This document shows positions 34,593 to 44,122 of a stretch of DNA of 64,000 nt, piece by piece. The translations under genes were made by a program, and so were the position numbers. Numbering within the stretch: position 1 is the stretch's first letter; the number at the start of each line of letters is the position of its first letter. The stretch lies in the NCBI GenBank assembly GCA_045565995.1, contig JBJLEF010000005.1, forward strand, positions 62,001 to 126,000, given 5' to 3'. The notes below the pieces were generated by a model. That model did not search any database, was not told where the DNA came from, and was given only the letters and a program-made list of their open reading frames with translations. This stretch comes from UBA721 sp002705165. GTDB taxonomy: Bacteria > Planctomycetota > Planctomycetia > Pirellulales > Pirellulaceae.

Positions 34593-35489
34593 TTAGTTAT
34601 TCCGTTCCAAAACGAAATATGCCAACTGTCTTAAAGGTTCGGCAGTTTCGCCAAATATATCCAGTTGCTGGCAGGCCTGACGGATCAGATCTGCAGCTAA
34701 ATCTCGACTTCCCTCGACTCCCATCAGGCCGGGGTACGTCAGTTTTCCGTGTTCGGTATCTTTTCCGGTTTGTTTTCCAAGCTGTTCAGCGTCTCCCTGT
34801 TCGTCAAGGAGATCATCAACAATCTGAAAGGCCAATCCCAGATGTTTTCCATACGTATCGAGACGGGTAATTTGTTCATCCTTTCCTCCGGCTGCAATTG
34901 CACCTAAACGCAAGGCAACGCGAAACATCGCTCCGGTCTTGCGTTCATGAATCCGTTGCAGTTGCTCCACATTCCCCACACTATTTTCGGCCTGCAGGTC
35001 GTCAACCTGACCACCGACAAGCTGACAGGGGCCAGCTGCTTCGGTTAGCTCCTGTAAACACCGGACAATCTGTTCAGCGGGAGCATCACATCCGGCAATG
35101 ACTTCGAAGGCCTGCGCAAGCAGGGCATCACCTGCAAGAATCGCATTCGCCTCTCCGTAAGCTACATGAACTGTCGGTAACCCCCGACGAAGTTCATCAT
35201 CATCCATGGCTGGTAAGTCATCATGAATCAAAGAATAAGTGTGAATCATTTCGACGGCACACGCAGAAGCAAGCGATGCATTACTTCTAGAACCGCAGGC
35301 ATCCGAGGCCATTAACACAAGCATTGGTCGCAAGCGTTTTCCCGGAGCTAACAAAATATGACGTATTGCATCTCCCAATACCTGCGGGCAACCTTCCCCG
35401 TAGGTAGCGACATCCGCCAACAGTTCATCCACCTCATGACGCACCTGCCTCATATACTGAGAAAGCACAACTTCGTCGCTAGTTGTCAT
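34593..35489 (-). CDS. ispA: Polyprenyl (farnesyl/geranylgeranyl) diphosphate synthase
   Basis: Adds isopentenyl diphosphate to allylic diphosphates to make farnesyl or geranylgeranyl diphosphate. First aspartate-rich motif DDLPAMDDDELRRG and second IVDDLLDEQGD are intact, with GKRLRPML ahead of them. The Glu/Ser residues before the first motif (SLIHDDLPA) fit short- to medium-chain products. Start uncertain: TTG 35552, ATG 35531 and ATG 35489 are in frame; 35489 (298 residues) best fits family N-termini. Stop at 34593 is 50 bases before dxs. Confidence 0.93.
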   Translation of the reverse strand: MTTSDEVVLSQYMRQVRHEVDELLADVATYGEGCPQVLGDAIRHILLAPGKRLRPMLVLMASDACGSRSNASLASACAVEMIHTYSLIHDDLPAMDDDELRRGLPTVHVAYGEANAILAGDALLAQAFEVIAGCDAPAEQIVRCLQELTEAAGPCQLVGGQVDDLQAENSVGNVEQLQRIHERKTGAMFRVALRLGAIAAGGKDEQITRLDTYGKHLGLAFQIVDDLLDEQGDAEQLGKQTGKDTEHGKLTYPGLMGVEGSRDLAADLIRQACQQLDIFGETAEPLRQLAYFVLERNN

Positions 35490-35560
35490 AGAAAACTCGA
35501 ATCCCATTGAATTATCAACGTCAGCACACATCCTGCGCAACCGTAGAATCAACCTTTAAT

Positions 35561-35890
35561 CTAAAACAGGTCGCCGGACTCGTCTACATCCTCCCCGGCT
35601 GACCTGCGATGAGAGCGAGATGCCTGTTTCTCGTCCAGCGTCGTCTGTTCATCTTCAAAAGCTTCGGTAACCGGGTTGCCCTCCGCATCCACGCCGGTCA
35701 GAAGCTCGATTTTTCGTTCAGCCCCCGCCAATGCCTCGTGACAATGCTTTAGCAGACCAACACCTCGCTGGTAACATTCAAGGGATTCTGACAAACCAAG
35801 CTGCCCGTTTTCCAATTGAGAGACGATTTCTTGCAGCCCCTCCAAAGCATGCTCGAATGTCAGTTCTTCCTGCTGTTTCTTTTTTCCCAT
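35561..35890 (-). CDS. xseB: Exodeoxyribonuclease VII small subunit
   Basis: The small subunit of exonuclease VII, which degrades single-stranded DNA with XseA. ATG 35890 with AGGGGAAA six bases ahead gives 109 residues beginning MGKKKQQEELTFEHALEGLQ, and the conserved helical hairpin (EIVSQLENGQLGLSESLECY then QRGVGLLKHCHEAL) follows. A longer frame upstream overlaps xseA and is rejected. The last 40 residues are an acidic-basic tail not needed for the family. Confidence 0.93.
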   Translation of the reverse strand: MGKKKQQEELTFEHALEGLQEIVSQLENGQLGLSESLECYQRGVGLLKHCHEALAGAERKIELLTGVDAEGNPVTEAFEDEQTTLDEKQASRSHRRSAGEDVDESGDLF

Positions 35891-35924
35891 GATTTCCCCT
35901 CTCACTTTACGTATCGAAGTCCTA

Positions 35925-37196
35925 CTAAGACTCACTACCTTCGATTTCTTCGCGGGACTGAACCGTACTATATATTTTTCCGCCCATCACCCGAGTTACC
36001 ATTTCCTGTCCAGCCTGAACGTCATCAACCTTTTGTATAACATTACCAGACGCATCCTGCGTGATACTATATCCGCGTTGTAAAACCCCCAGTGGACTTA
36101 AAGCATTTAGGCCCGCAGTCGCCAAAGCTACTTTTTCCTGGCCACGACCAATTTGGTCATGCATGGCACGCTTTAACTTCTGATCCCAGTCATCCACCAA
36201 TCGAGCCCGCTGCTCTATTAATTCTTCCGGACGCTTCAACACCGGTCGCGAAGCGAGTGTCTTCAATTGCTGCCGAGCACGTAAAACACGGCTCTGCAAG
36301 GTGCTAACAAGACGTTGCTGAGCCCCGTCAAGCACTCCCCGAACATCCGCTTCCAGAGGCACTGCTAGTTCTGCCGCCTCCGAGGGTGTGAGAGCACGAC
36401 GATCCGCCACCAAATCCGATAACGTGACGTCAATCTCATGACCAACTGCTGAAATCACCGGAATAGCACTATCGAAAATTGCCCGAACAACTTCTTCCTC
36501 ATTAAAACACCACAGATCTTCCATACTACCGCCACCACGGCCAACCACTAGCAGATCCGGAGGATCTGCAAGCCTATTGGCGGTTCGAATACCGGCTGCA
36601 ATTTCCCCGGAGGCCTCGGACCCCTGGACCCTCGTGGGGATCACGACAACATGCACGTTATTCCAACGTCTTCGAAGCACTTCCAAAAAGTCACGAATCG
36701 CTGCACCGGAAGGGCTGGTAACGAAGGCAATCTTACGAGGAAGCCATGGTGTTGACTGCTTATGCTCTTCATCAAATAATCCTTCTGCGGCCAACTGGCG
36801 TTTCCTTTGTTCAAACGCCAGTTGCAGTCCACCAACCCCCTTCGGTTCGGCATGATTAACCACTAACTGATAGCTGCCACGAACTACGTACAAATCTATT
36901 TTCCCGCGGCAAACCAACTGCTGCCCATCCTCAATTTGAAAAGGGAGGCGGGAAGCTGAATTGCGCCACAGGACGGCACGAATGGTTGCCTCTTCATCCT
37001 TCAGGCTGAAATATAGATGACCTGAACTGGGCCTGGAGAGATCTGAAACTTCCCCGGAAACCCAAATATCACTAAATGCAGCCCCTAAAAGATCTTTGGC
37101 CGCTGTATTCAATTGACTGACAGAGAGAATCTGCGGGGGGGCTGGAATTGGGATATCCTGTTCATCCGAATCGCGAAACAGAAATCGATCTTTCAT
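35925..37196 (-). CDS. xseA: Exodeoxyribonuclease VII large subunit
   Basis: Catalytic subunit of exonuclease VII. The 423-residue protein has the N-terminal OB fold (SVSQLNTAAKDLL; IWVSGEVSDLSRPSSGHLYF), then the catalytic domain with VTSPSGAAIRDFLEVLRRR, VVIPTRVQGSEASGEI and VVGRGGGSMEDLWCFNEE, and the coiled C-terminus that binds XseB, ending in GYSITQDASGNVI. The start at ATG 37196 (MKDRFLFRDS) is preferred to 37256. xseB follows at 34 bases. Confidence 0.95.
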   Translation of the reverse strand: MKDRFLFRDSDEQDIPIPAPPQILSVSQLNTAAKDLLGAAFSDIWVSGEVSDLSRPSSGHLYFSLKDEEATIRAVLWRNSASRLPFQIEDGQQLVCRGKIDLYVVRGSYQLVVNHAEPKGVGGLQLAFEQRKRQLAAEGLFDEEHKQSTPWLPRKIAFVTSPSGAAIRDFLEVLRRRWNNVHVVVIPTRVQGSEASGEIAAGIRTANRLADPPDLLVVGRGGGSMEDLWCFNEEEVVRAIFDSAIPVISAVGHEIDVTLSDLVADRRALTPSEAAELAVPLEADVRGVLDGAQQRLVSTLQSRVLRARQQLKTLASRPVLKRPEELIEQRARLVDDWDQKLKRAMHDQIGRGQEKVALATAGLNALSPLGVLQRGYSITQDASGNVIQKVDDVQAGQEMVTRVMGGKIYSTVQSREEIEGSES

Positions 37197-37296
37197 TATC
37201 AAACACGAGCCTTTCAAACCATTTTGCCCAAAGTATCCCGTCGGACTCGGCAACAAGCCACTTCAATATACTAAAACGGAGACAACGCCGTACGAC

Positions 37297-38022
37297 TTAG
37301 GCTGCTCTTGGTCGGCTACCGGGCTCCGGCAGCAAAACTTGCTGGCCTTCAAGAAATGCTCCCGTTTTAGCCCAATGCTCTGCACAAACCGTTTTTTGCT
37401 CCAGTACATCCTGAACGAGTTCCCGGTAGTGCTCGATCCCATCACGATCCAACCCTTCCGGGATGTGAATCCGCCGCCCAATCATCATACGGGCCTGCGT
37501 GAAAGGTTTTGGAACGGCAAATCGGTCCCAGGCGTTTTCCATTCGCCAACAGGAATTATATCCAAATCCAAGACAGACCAGAGGAATCTTTAACCGAGAA
37601 GCAAGATAGATACACCCCGGAGCAAGAACACGACGAGGGCCCCGCGGTCCGTCTGGCGTCATTGTCAGATTCATCTCCTTGCCAACCTGCATCAATTTCT
37701 TCAAGCTGGCCACACCACCACGGGATGAACTACCACGCACGGTACCAAAACCCATATAACGCGCAGCATGTGAAAGCCATTCAGCATCACGATGGCGGCT
37801 GAGCAACATTGTGATATTACATCGTCCTCGCAAATAGAAGGGGATCGGAATATACTCGTGCCAGAACAAATAGATATTCGGACCTTCAAACCCGTCAACA
37901 ACAGGATCGACAGTTGGCTCCTCACGATGAATCTGATACTTCAATGTCCCCATCCAACTACGCATGAGCCTCGTGAGGCCAAACCCGCCAAGTCGCATTA
38001 TCCAGGGAGCATCTATTTTCAT
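37297..38022 (-). CDS. DUF374 lysophospholipid acyltransferase-like protein
   Basis: A 241-residue protein of the lysophospholipid acyltransferase superfamily, DUF374 branch. It has IYLFWHEYIPIPFYLRG, the catalytic-type SRHRDAEWLSHAARYMGF (an HxxxxD-like motif), RGSSSRGGVASLKKL and TPDGPRGPRRVLAPG. Relatives act in the outer membrane or lipid A pathway as acyl carriers; the exact acceptor is unknown. There is no signal peptide; the N-terminus is likely peripheral to the membrane. The dapF gene lies upstream. Confidence 0.85.
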   Translation of the reverse strand: MKIDAPWIMRLGGFGLTRLMRSWMGTLKYQIHREEPTVDPVVDGFEGPNIYLFWHEYIPIPFYLRGRCNITMLLSRHRDAEWLSHAARYMGFGTVRGSSSRGGVASLKKLMQVGKEMNLTMTPDGPRGPRRVLAPGCIYLASRLKIPLVCLGFGYNSCWRMENAWDRFAVPKPFTQARMMIGRRIHIPEGLDRDGIEHYRELVQDVLEQKTVCAEHWAKTGAFLEGQQVLLPEPGSRPRAA

Positions 38023-38066
38023 CTCGCGTTACATCCTTGCTTCACAGTTGCTTTTTGAAAGTTGCC

Positions 38067-38903
38067 TTACAACGACCAATCGCCGCTATAAACTTCCGTC
38101 GCGGGGCCCGTCATGAAGACATGGTTCGATGCTTCATCCCAAAACAATTCCAAATCTCCACCAAGCAGATGATTCAGAATACGGCGATCCGTCCGACCGG
38201 TTAAAACACCAGCAACACAAACCGCGCTGGCACCGGTACCACATGCCCAGGTTTCCCCCGACCCGCGTTCCCAGGTCCGCTGACTCACTTCTCCGGTCGA
38301 CTTTACTTCAATAAATTCGACATTAACACGAGCAGGAAATACCGGATGATTTTCGATTTTAGGCCCCACGCCGAGCACCAATTCGTCAGTGGCTTCGCTT
38401 ACGTAAATCACACAGTGTGGATTACCCATCGATACGCAGGTCACTTCAAAAGTCTGCCCATCCACCTCAAGAGTTTGGTTTGCGACAGGTGTGCTTTCAA
38501 AGGTCGTTGGAATTTCCAGAGCATCTAAGATGGGTTCCCCCATATCCACTCGCACACGCTCAACCTTATCCCCGACAACCTCAACTTCCAGTGATAGTAC
38601 ACCCGCCCCTGTTTCAATCGTCAGTGATTTATTTCCACAAATCCCATGGTCGTATACATATTTAGCAACGCAACGAATACCGTTGCCGCACATTTCTGAT
38701 TCGCTCCCATCCGCGTTAAACATTTGCATACGTGCATCTGCAATCTCGGAGGGATGAATCACGATCAATCCATCCGCACCAATCCCAAAATGCCGATGCG
38801 ACATAGCAATAGACAAGGAGGGCAAATCTGCTGGCAGAGATTCTTCAAATGCATTCACATAAACATAATCGTTTCCGGCGCCATGCATTTTTGTAAATTT
38901 CAT
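38067..38903 (-). CDS. dapF: Diaminopimelate epimerase
   Basis: Epimerises LL- to meso-diaminopimelate, a lysine and peptidoglycan precursor, with two cysteines as general acids/bases. The product has MKFTKMHGAGNDYVYVNAFE, the first catalytic Cys motif MCGNGIRCVAKY and the second GETWACGTGASAV, with ERGSGE ahead of it. ATG 38903 is the start (a TTG at 38912 would add three residues). Presence fits peptidoglycan synthesis, now established in planctomycetes. Confidence 0.96.
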   Translation of the reverse strand: MKFTKMHGAGNDYVYVNAFEESLPADLPSLSIAMSHRHFGIGADGLIVIHPSEIADARMQMFNADGSESEMCGNGIRCVAKYVYDHGICGNKSLTIETGAGVLSLEVEVVGDKVERVRVDMGEPILDALEIPTTFESTPVANQTLEVDGQTFEVTCVSMGNPHCVIYVSEATDELVLGVGPKIENHPVFPARVNVEFIEVKSTGEVSQRTWERGSGETWACGTGASAVCVAGVLTGRTDRRILNHLLGGDLELFWDEASNHVFMTGPATEVYSGDWSL

Positions 38904-38925
38904 TTCTTTCAATTCCGGTTAGGTT

Positions 38926-41900
38926 TTATCTAAGCTGGATGAGCGGTTGCTGACCGTCGGGTAACGGACGGGCAATCCGCGTATTCAAGTCTTGCAAAAT
39001 ACGCACCATGGTACCGTCGAGCTCAGGAAATGCTGTGCCATTAACCTGTGGCTTTTCCAAAGAGCCTGCCACGTCGATTCTCAACAATCCCTTACTTGCT
39101 TCTGCAACCACCTGATTAATGAAAGGAATGGCAATACGCTGGCGTCCCACGAGCGAATAGAAGTCCATATTAATTTCTTTGTCAAAGGACATCCAACCAT
39201 TGCCATAGAGACTTACCGCGTCTCCTTCCAGAGCAATCCGATCCATTATAAATCGTTCGGACTGAACCCTGAAGTCGACCTCACTCGAGGAAAATACTCC
39301 TCGTTCTTTATTTCCTCCCAGATTGCTTAACAAGGCAACCATCAGCGGCAGTTCATAAATATCAGATTCCGCCAGTCGCACGCGACCTTCACCAGACCAG
39401 GTGGATCTATCTCCGACTTCTCCCCGCAAACGCACGGCTCCATTAATTCGTCCGCCGGTTCGCTCCCTAATCTCCTGCTGCCTTGCCAGATACCCCAAGT
39501 CTGCGCCGGACAAGGAGGCTTGCAGCAGGAAACGGTCAGCCGAACGACTGACAGCCCCGTCCACCCCTGACTCAATTCGTAATTGATTCACAAACTGCAA
39601 CTGTAGATCGACCCCTAACAACCCTCCGGCGGTTCTTGCCAGCATGCTTTGAGCATCTCGTTGCGGCTGACGCACCACCTCTGGATTCTGCGGTGGATCA
39701 GCAGGTTCATTTTTTGACTCTGCCACACTTACCCAACGTCCAACCAACAGCTGTTTGGAGTCCACCCAAACCGGTCCAGACAATTTGGTCAACTGCTCAT
39801 TCCCCCACATCATCGAATCAATATCCAACCAGGCTTTTGAGCGAAATCCCCGATGATCACTTATACCATCCAGCAAAATAGTCCCATAAACGCCGTTAAA
39901 ACGAGGGCCGCACGTAAGGGCAACTCCTGCTGCACCAATTCGCAAATCCCAGTTGGCCATCAATTGTCCATCCGTAGGCTTCGCAAACTTAAGATCCCCG
40001 GCCAGTTGCAGTTGGCCAACTAAGTCCAGAGACTTCAAGCCTTTAGCAAGAGAATCCGGCAAGGCGTTTAACAGATCTTTATCAAACGCCAAACGGTCGA
40101 TACTCAAATGTTCAATCGCCAGATCCCAACCACTACCAGGGTTGAAGTGACTCACAGCATCAAAAACGAACTCGGTCTCATCGTGTCGTCCACGCACGTC
40201 CAGTAATTGGATATGACCGTCCTGAATGATAAACTCACCGGTCAATTCATCGACTGCATATGGGAACCAGACCGGGTTGATTTGAACGCGAGACGTTGCA
40301 AAACTCTCTTCCGGCACCCACTTCTTACCTCGGATATATAAACTCGGTTTCTCTCGGGACTTATATTTCTCAATTTTCATGGTGAGGTGATCAAGCGCTC
40401 CCTGTGGTTGCAATTGATCCCAAAGATCCGTGACATTTCTATTCTTTACTGAGAATGCCGTACGCAGTTCTTCGTCGAGGGCTACATCCGTTCCGGTTAA
40501 TTCCAAATTCAGTTTTGCATCTCCGTCTGCAAGTGGTGTCAGCGAACCATCAAGCTGGATATAGGAATTGCCTTTATAACCACTGAAGTCTTCAAATGTC
40601 CAAATCCCCGAACGCATATAAATCTCACCTTCTACTCGGTGGATAGGGTAGGGAAACTGTTCATAACTGACCGTGCCGGACCTGACCTCGATGTCGAGTT
40701 CTCTTTTCGGATTGTATTTATCACCGGAATATTCATGTCGCAGACGTTTGAGCCAAACAAGTCCTGTGGGACGAAGGACATCAATCGTTTTACGCGTTTT
40801 CTCATCCAAGGCCTGAACTAACTCCGTATCCAACGGAACGGGACCATCGGCCGTGACCTGCAGCCAACCGGTCGGAAACTCGAAGGCATCTTTAAGATTC
40901 CCCTGAACCTCGAAACGTTGGCCGTGGGTGTAAGCTTCGACCCGTTGGATTTCAACATCTTTGTTTGAAACCTGAATACGACCAGATACTTTATGGAATG
41001 GGTATGGAAATTTTGCATAGGTAACATCCATATCCTCAACATCCAGAACGATGTCTGTCTTTGGCTGTAGTCCGGTTGAGTCGTATGTTATCCATAAGCC
41101 CATCGTGCCTCTGGGTGAGTATAAATCTAAGACACGGGATACTGACTCAAGCTTTCCATTTCCGGTCAACCCCTGTGCAAATGTCTCATCAACCCGCAGG
41201 TTATCGGCATGAAACGCGGCTTTGATTGTCGGTGTTGAATTCAAGTCCAGAATCTCAACACTGCCCGTCAACGGAGAATTAGCCAGACGACCGTGAAGAC
41301 GCTCACAACGAATCTTATTGCCTTGCCATGTCACCGTACCTGAGATATCCGTGATCGGAGAAGGCAGGCGACGATCCGAATAAAATCCATTACTCAAAAC
41401 TCCGGCCGCTGCCCAGTCGTATGTCCACCTCGATTCGCCAGACTCATTCTGCTTTGCCTCCGTGCGAAGTTGCAAAGCAAGCTGAGCTTCCCCACGAACT
41501 CCCATGCCAGCCGGAAAACTATCCAGAACATCCACGGGCAAATACCCGAGCAATCTTTCGTCCAACATTAAACCGTCAACTCGGGCAGTTAACAGAGAAG
41601 GGCGAGCATCCAACGAGATGGCACCTTGAATCTCTAAGCTTGAGGCCAGTTCGGTTTCAAACTGAAGACGCACTTCCAACAAACTGGAGTCTTCAGCGGA
41701 AGTGCTAACACCCTGAGGAACTTGCTCTCGTGACTTCTCTACCAGGATTCCATCCGCCAACACCAGTGATAACTCCTGAGAACCAAGTTGCCTTGCATCC
41801 GCCAACAACACTTCCACCTCAGACAATCTCACTGTTGGAATATTCCCAACCATCGCACCGGAACCAGTTAAGCCTCCAAACAACGTTTCCAGATTCAATT

Positions 41901-42396
41901 CTCCTTCCGATGTACGGACAATGCGAAGCTTCCCGCCGACTATCTTGACTTCGCTAAAGACGGGAGTCTCCGTCAACAGGGTGCCATAGTCAGTCTTGCC
42001 AATCAGTCCCAAATGCTCAATTTCAATGATGGGCAACCGAGTAAATGACCTAACGTCGGAACCTAACTCACTGACCTCTATCGGAAGCAGAACCTCCAGC
42101 CCCTTGACAACAATTCCGTTATTTCCGCGACGAACCACCGAATCGACGTTAACGATAGCCGAAGGCATTGCCTTCTTCATTGCCGCGAGCAACTGGGAAT
42201 GAATTTCTTCATCAACACGAGAGCCTATCCATGGTTGACCTATCACAACCATGGCAGCCAACAACGAGACTAGGATCGCAACTTTACGAAGCCAGCGATG
42301 TGCAAAACCGCCACCTTTAGGTGTGAGATCAACTGGAATCCGCTTTGACTTACCATCGTGGACAAACGTCTTTTCAAGAGAAGAGGGGTTAACCAT
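38926..42396 (-). CDS. AsmA-like envelope protein, 1156 aa
   Basis: A very large single-span protein. A consensus-strength AAGGAGGT six bases before ATG 42396 fixes the start, discarding a 24-residue extension. The N-terminal segment (KVAILVSLLAAMVVIGQPWI) is the one membrane anchor; the rest is beta-rich repeats with LEVLLPIEVSELG, IEIEHLGLIGKTDYGTLL, and a C-terminal GFGVKGRLGGAVRLRG-like zone ending at VNGTAFPELDG, as in AsmA/TamB/YhdP bridge-like lipid-transfer proteins. Such proteins move phospholipids between inner and outer membrane. The gene overlaps the glycosyltransferase gene by eight bases. Confidence 0.8.
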   Translation of the reverse strand: MVNPSSLEKTFVHDGKSKRIPVDLTPKGGGFAHRWLRKVAILVSLLAAMVVIGQPWIGSRVDEEIHSQLLAAMKKAMPSAIVNVDSVVRRGNNGIVVKGLEVLLPIEVSELGSDVRSFTRLPIIEIEHLGLIGKTDYGTLLTETPVFSEVKIVGGKLRIVRTSEGELNLETLFGGLTGSGAMVGNIPTVRLSEVEVLLADARQLGSQELSLVLADGILVEKSREQVPQGVSTSAEDSSLLEVRLQFETELASSLEIQGAISLDARPSLLTARVDGLMLDERLLGYLPVDVLDSFPAGMGVRGEAQLALQLRTEAKQNESGESRWTYDWAAAGVLSNGFYSDRRLPSPITDISGTVTWQGNKIRCERLHGRLANSPLTGSVEILDLNSTPTIKAAFHADNLRVDETFAQGLTGNGKLESVSRVLDLYSPRGTMGLWITYDSTGLQPKTDIVLDVEDMDVTYAKFPYPFHKVSGRIQVSNKDVEIQRVEAYTHGQRFEVQGNLKDAFEFPTGWLQVTADGPVPLDTELVQALDEKTRKTIDVLRPTGLVWLKRLRHEYSGDKYNPKRELDIEVRSGTVSYEQFPYPIHRVEGEIYMRSGIWTFEDFSGYKGNSYIQLDGSLTPLADGDAKLNLELTGTDVALDEELRTAFSVKNRNVTDLWDQLQPQGALDHLTMKIEKYKSREKPSLYIRGKKWVPEESFATSRVQINPVWFPYAVDELTGEFIIQDGHIQLLDVRGRHDETEFVFDAVSHFNPGSGWDLAIEHLSIDRLAFDKDLLNALPDSLAKGLKSLDLVGQLQLAGDLKFAKPTDGQLMANWDLRIGAAGVALTCGPRFNGVYGTILLDGISDHRGFRSKAWLDIDSMMWGNEQLTKLSGPVWVDSKQLLVGRWVSVAESKNEPADPPQNPEVVRQPQRDAQSMLARTAGGLLGVDLQLQFVNQLRIESGVDGAVSRSADRFLLQASLSGADLGYLARQQEIRERTGGRINGAVRLRGEVGDRSTWSGEGRVRLAESDIYELPLMVALLSNLGGNKERGVFSSSEVDFRVQSERFIMDRIALEGDAVSLYGNGWMSFDKEINMDFYSLVGRQRIAIPFINQVVAEASKGLLRIDVAGSLEKPQVNGTAFPELDGTMVRILQDLNTRIARPLPDGQQPLIQLR

Positions 42397-43783
42397 CAGG
42401 ACCTCCTTCCGCTCGTGGGACACCACGATTGAAAGCAAAGCGAGACAGGCCGATCGCCACACCAGCACCAGCCAGTACCGACAAAATCAGTACGGCTGGC
42501 TGGCGGTAGCGAATGGAACTGACAAACACCATGTGCAATGCTGTGAAGTAGACTGCGGGAGAGCTACAAAGAGCAACAGTGCGCCATGATGCCTGCTTCG
42601 TTCCTTCGATTGGCCATGATTTCTTTCGAATCATTGAAATCACAGCCAAAAATGTAAGCAGCATCATACCTAGATAACCAAGTGAAACGGTCAGGCGACT
42701 CACGCCCGACCCGACAGCGTCTGAATTAGGGAAGACGTTCCACATTCGTATAAACTTAATACCAGCCAGACGCAGAACTTCAGATGGATTCTCACGAGAC
42801 CATCGAAGTGATGCCTCGCGGAGCCGGGTATTTAGACGATATTCGTACGTATCCACTGGCTTCGCCTGAGCCAAAGCATCCTCCCGAGTTTGTTGGCGAT
42901 AGAACTCCTGCATGAAAGACATATTGCTGGCTCCGTCACCACCGGGACGAAGTCCGTCATAAAGACTGGCCCCCACCTGTAATGTCGTTGGCACAAAGCG
43001 TCCTGTCACCTGATGATTACGAGCCCACCATGGCAACATTACCAACGCAAAGGCCAAAGCTCCGAGAATAGCAAGGGAGAGATTTCGAAAACGATGCTTA
43101 CTCAACAAACAAACCGTTGTGAAAAGAGCGGGGGTGTAAAATAACCAACTGGGACGGATTAATACAGCGATTGCTGCATTAATACCCAAAAAGACAGCCG
43201 CCCAACGCCTCGAAACAATGGAAGCACGCTCTCGCCAAAAACAGTAATATACGGCAACTAACTCTAACGTCATGAAAAGACAGAATGGCCCCTCACTGAG
43301 AATGAGAACACTCATGGCAATGGCGCCTGGATAGATCGAAGCAAGTAATCCGGCATAGATACCAATACGTTGATCGAAGAGCAGGGTGGCGAGCCAGCCT
43401 ACAGCAACCACCGTAAAAGCTCCCAGAATTGAATTCATTATTCGGACCGAGATCACCGAAGGCTTTCCAGCAAACAACCAGTGCCAGCCTGCGATGAGAA
43501 TCGGAAATCCAGGGGCTCGTGAAATCCTGGCATTGTCACCGCCGAATTTGTATTCATTCCCTTCGTAGATTTGGTGTCCCAAAACCCAATAAGAGAACGA
43601 ATCGCCAAAGGCAAAAGTATGGTGATCTGCCTGACGGTTTTGCCAGTACACACTCGCACCACAGCGCAAAGCCAGCGCAATCGCAAATATCACGACCCAA
43701 GCAACAACCACTGGCCTTCCTAACTGCCTCATTGGTGTTTCCATTGCATGACGAACGAGCGAACCCCGTCCATGGGAACTCAT
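42389..43783 (-). CDS. GT39-like (PMT/ArnT-type) membrane glycosyltransferase
   Basis: A 464-residue integral membrane protein with about ten predicted helices. The first outer loop has GDSFSYWVLGHQIYEG with an acidic residue in the position of the GT-C catalytic Asp, and RAPGFPILIAGWHWLFAG follows, as in dolichyl- or undecaprenyl-phosphate-dependent glycosyltransferases (families GT39/GT83). The C-terminal VTGRFVPTTLQVGASLYDG segment is typical. Donor and acceptor cannot be told. Upstream is a 339-base spacer with no gene; the gene is the first of the long minus-strand block. Confidence 0.85.
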   Translation of the reverse strand: MSSHGRGSLVRHAMETPMRQLGRPVVVAWVVIFAIALALRCGASVYWQNRQADHHTFAFGDSFSYWVLGHQIYEGNEYKFGGDNARISRAPGFPILIAGWHWLFAGKPSVISVRIMNSILGAFTVVAVGWLATLLFDQRIGIYAGLLASIYPGAIAMSVLILSEGPFCLFMTLELVAVYYCFWRERASIVSRRWAAVFLGINAAIAVLIRPSWLFYTPALFTTVCLLSKHRFRNLSLAILGALAFALVMLPWWARNHQVTGRFVPTTLQVGASLYDGLRPGGDGASNMSFMQEFYRQQTREDALAQAKPVDTYEYRLNTRLREASLRWSRENPSEVLRLAGIKFIRMWNVFPNSDAVGSGVSRLTVSLGYLGMMLLTFLAVISMIRKKSWPIEGTKQASWRTVALCSSPAVYFTALHMVFVSSIRYRQPAVLILSVLAGAGVAIGLSRFAFNRGVPRAEGGPDG

Positions 43784-44122
43784 ACGCCAGCCTTTGATTT
43801 GTCATGAGAGACAAACTCACCATGTTGCTGATTCGATGCCTGCCTTCAAAGCAATGGCACAACAAGTTGTGTTTTCTCTCCCGCAGTTTCGTCAATCTAT
43901 GTCAAATAACCATTTCCGGTCAACCGTGATCTTAAAACAACATTTCAGACAACGAATATGTTATTTTAGTGGACTAGTGGAGGTCGCCGTTTTTCGTGAT
44001 TGCTATATGCTAGCAATTAAAAATCTAATAGGCTTAATCTTTTGAAACTTCGCCTCAATCGTGAAGCATCAAAAATTATTCATTAATGGAATGTTGTAAC
44101 AATTACTTCTGGAGCAAATAAA
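43784..44122. other. Spacer between divergent GT39-like gene and MFS gene
   Basis: About 340 bases without a credible gene; A/T-rich towards the right. It must hold promoters for both divergent genes. GGAG at 44112 is the ribosome-binding site of the MFS gene. Confidence 0.6.
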
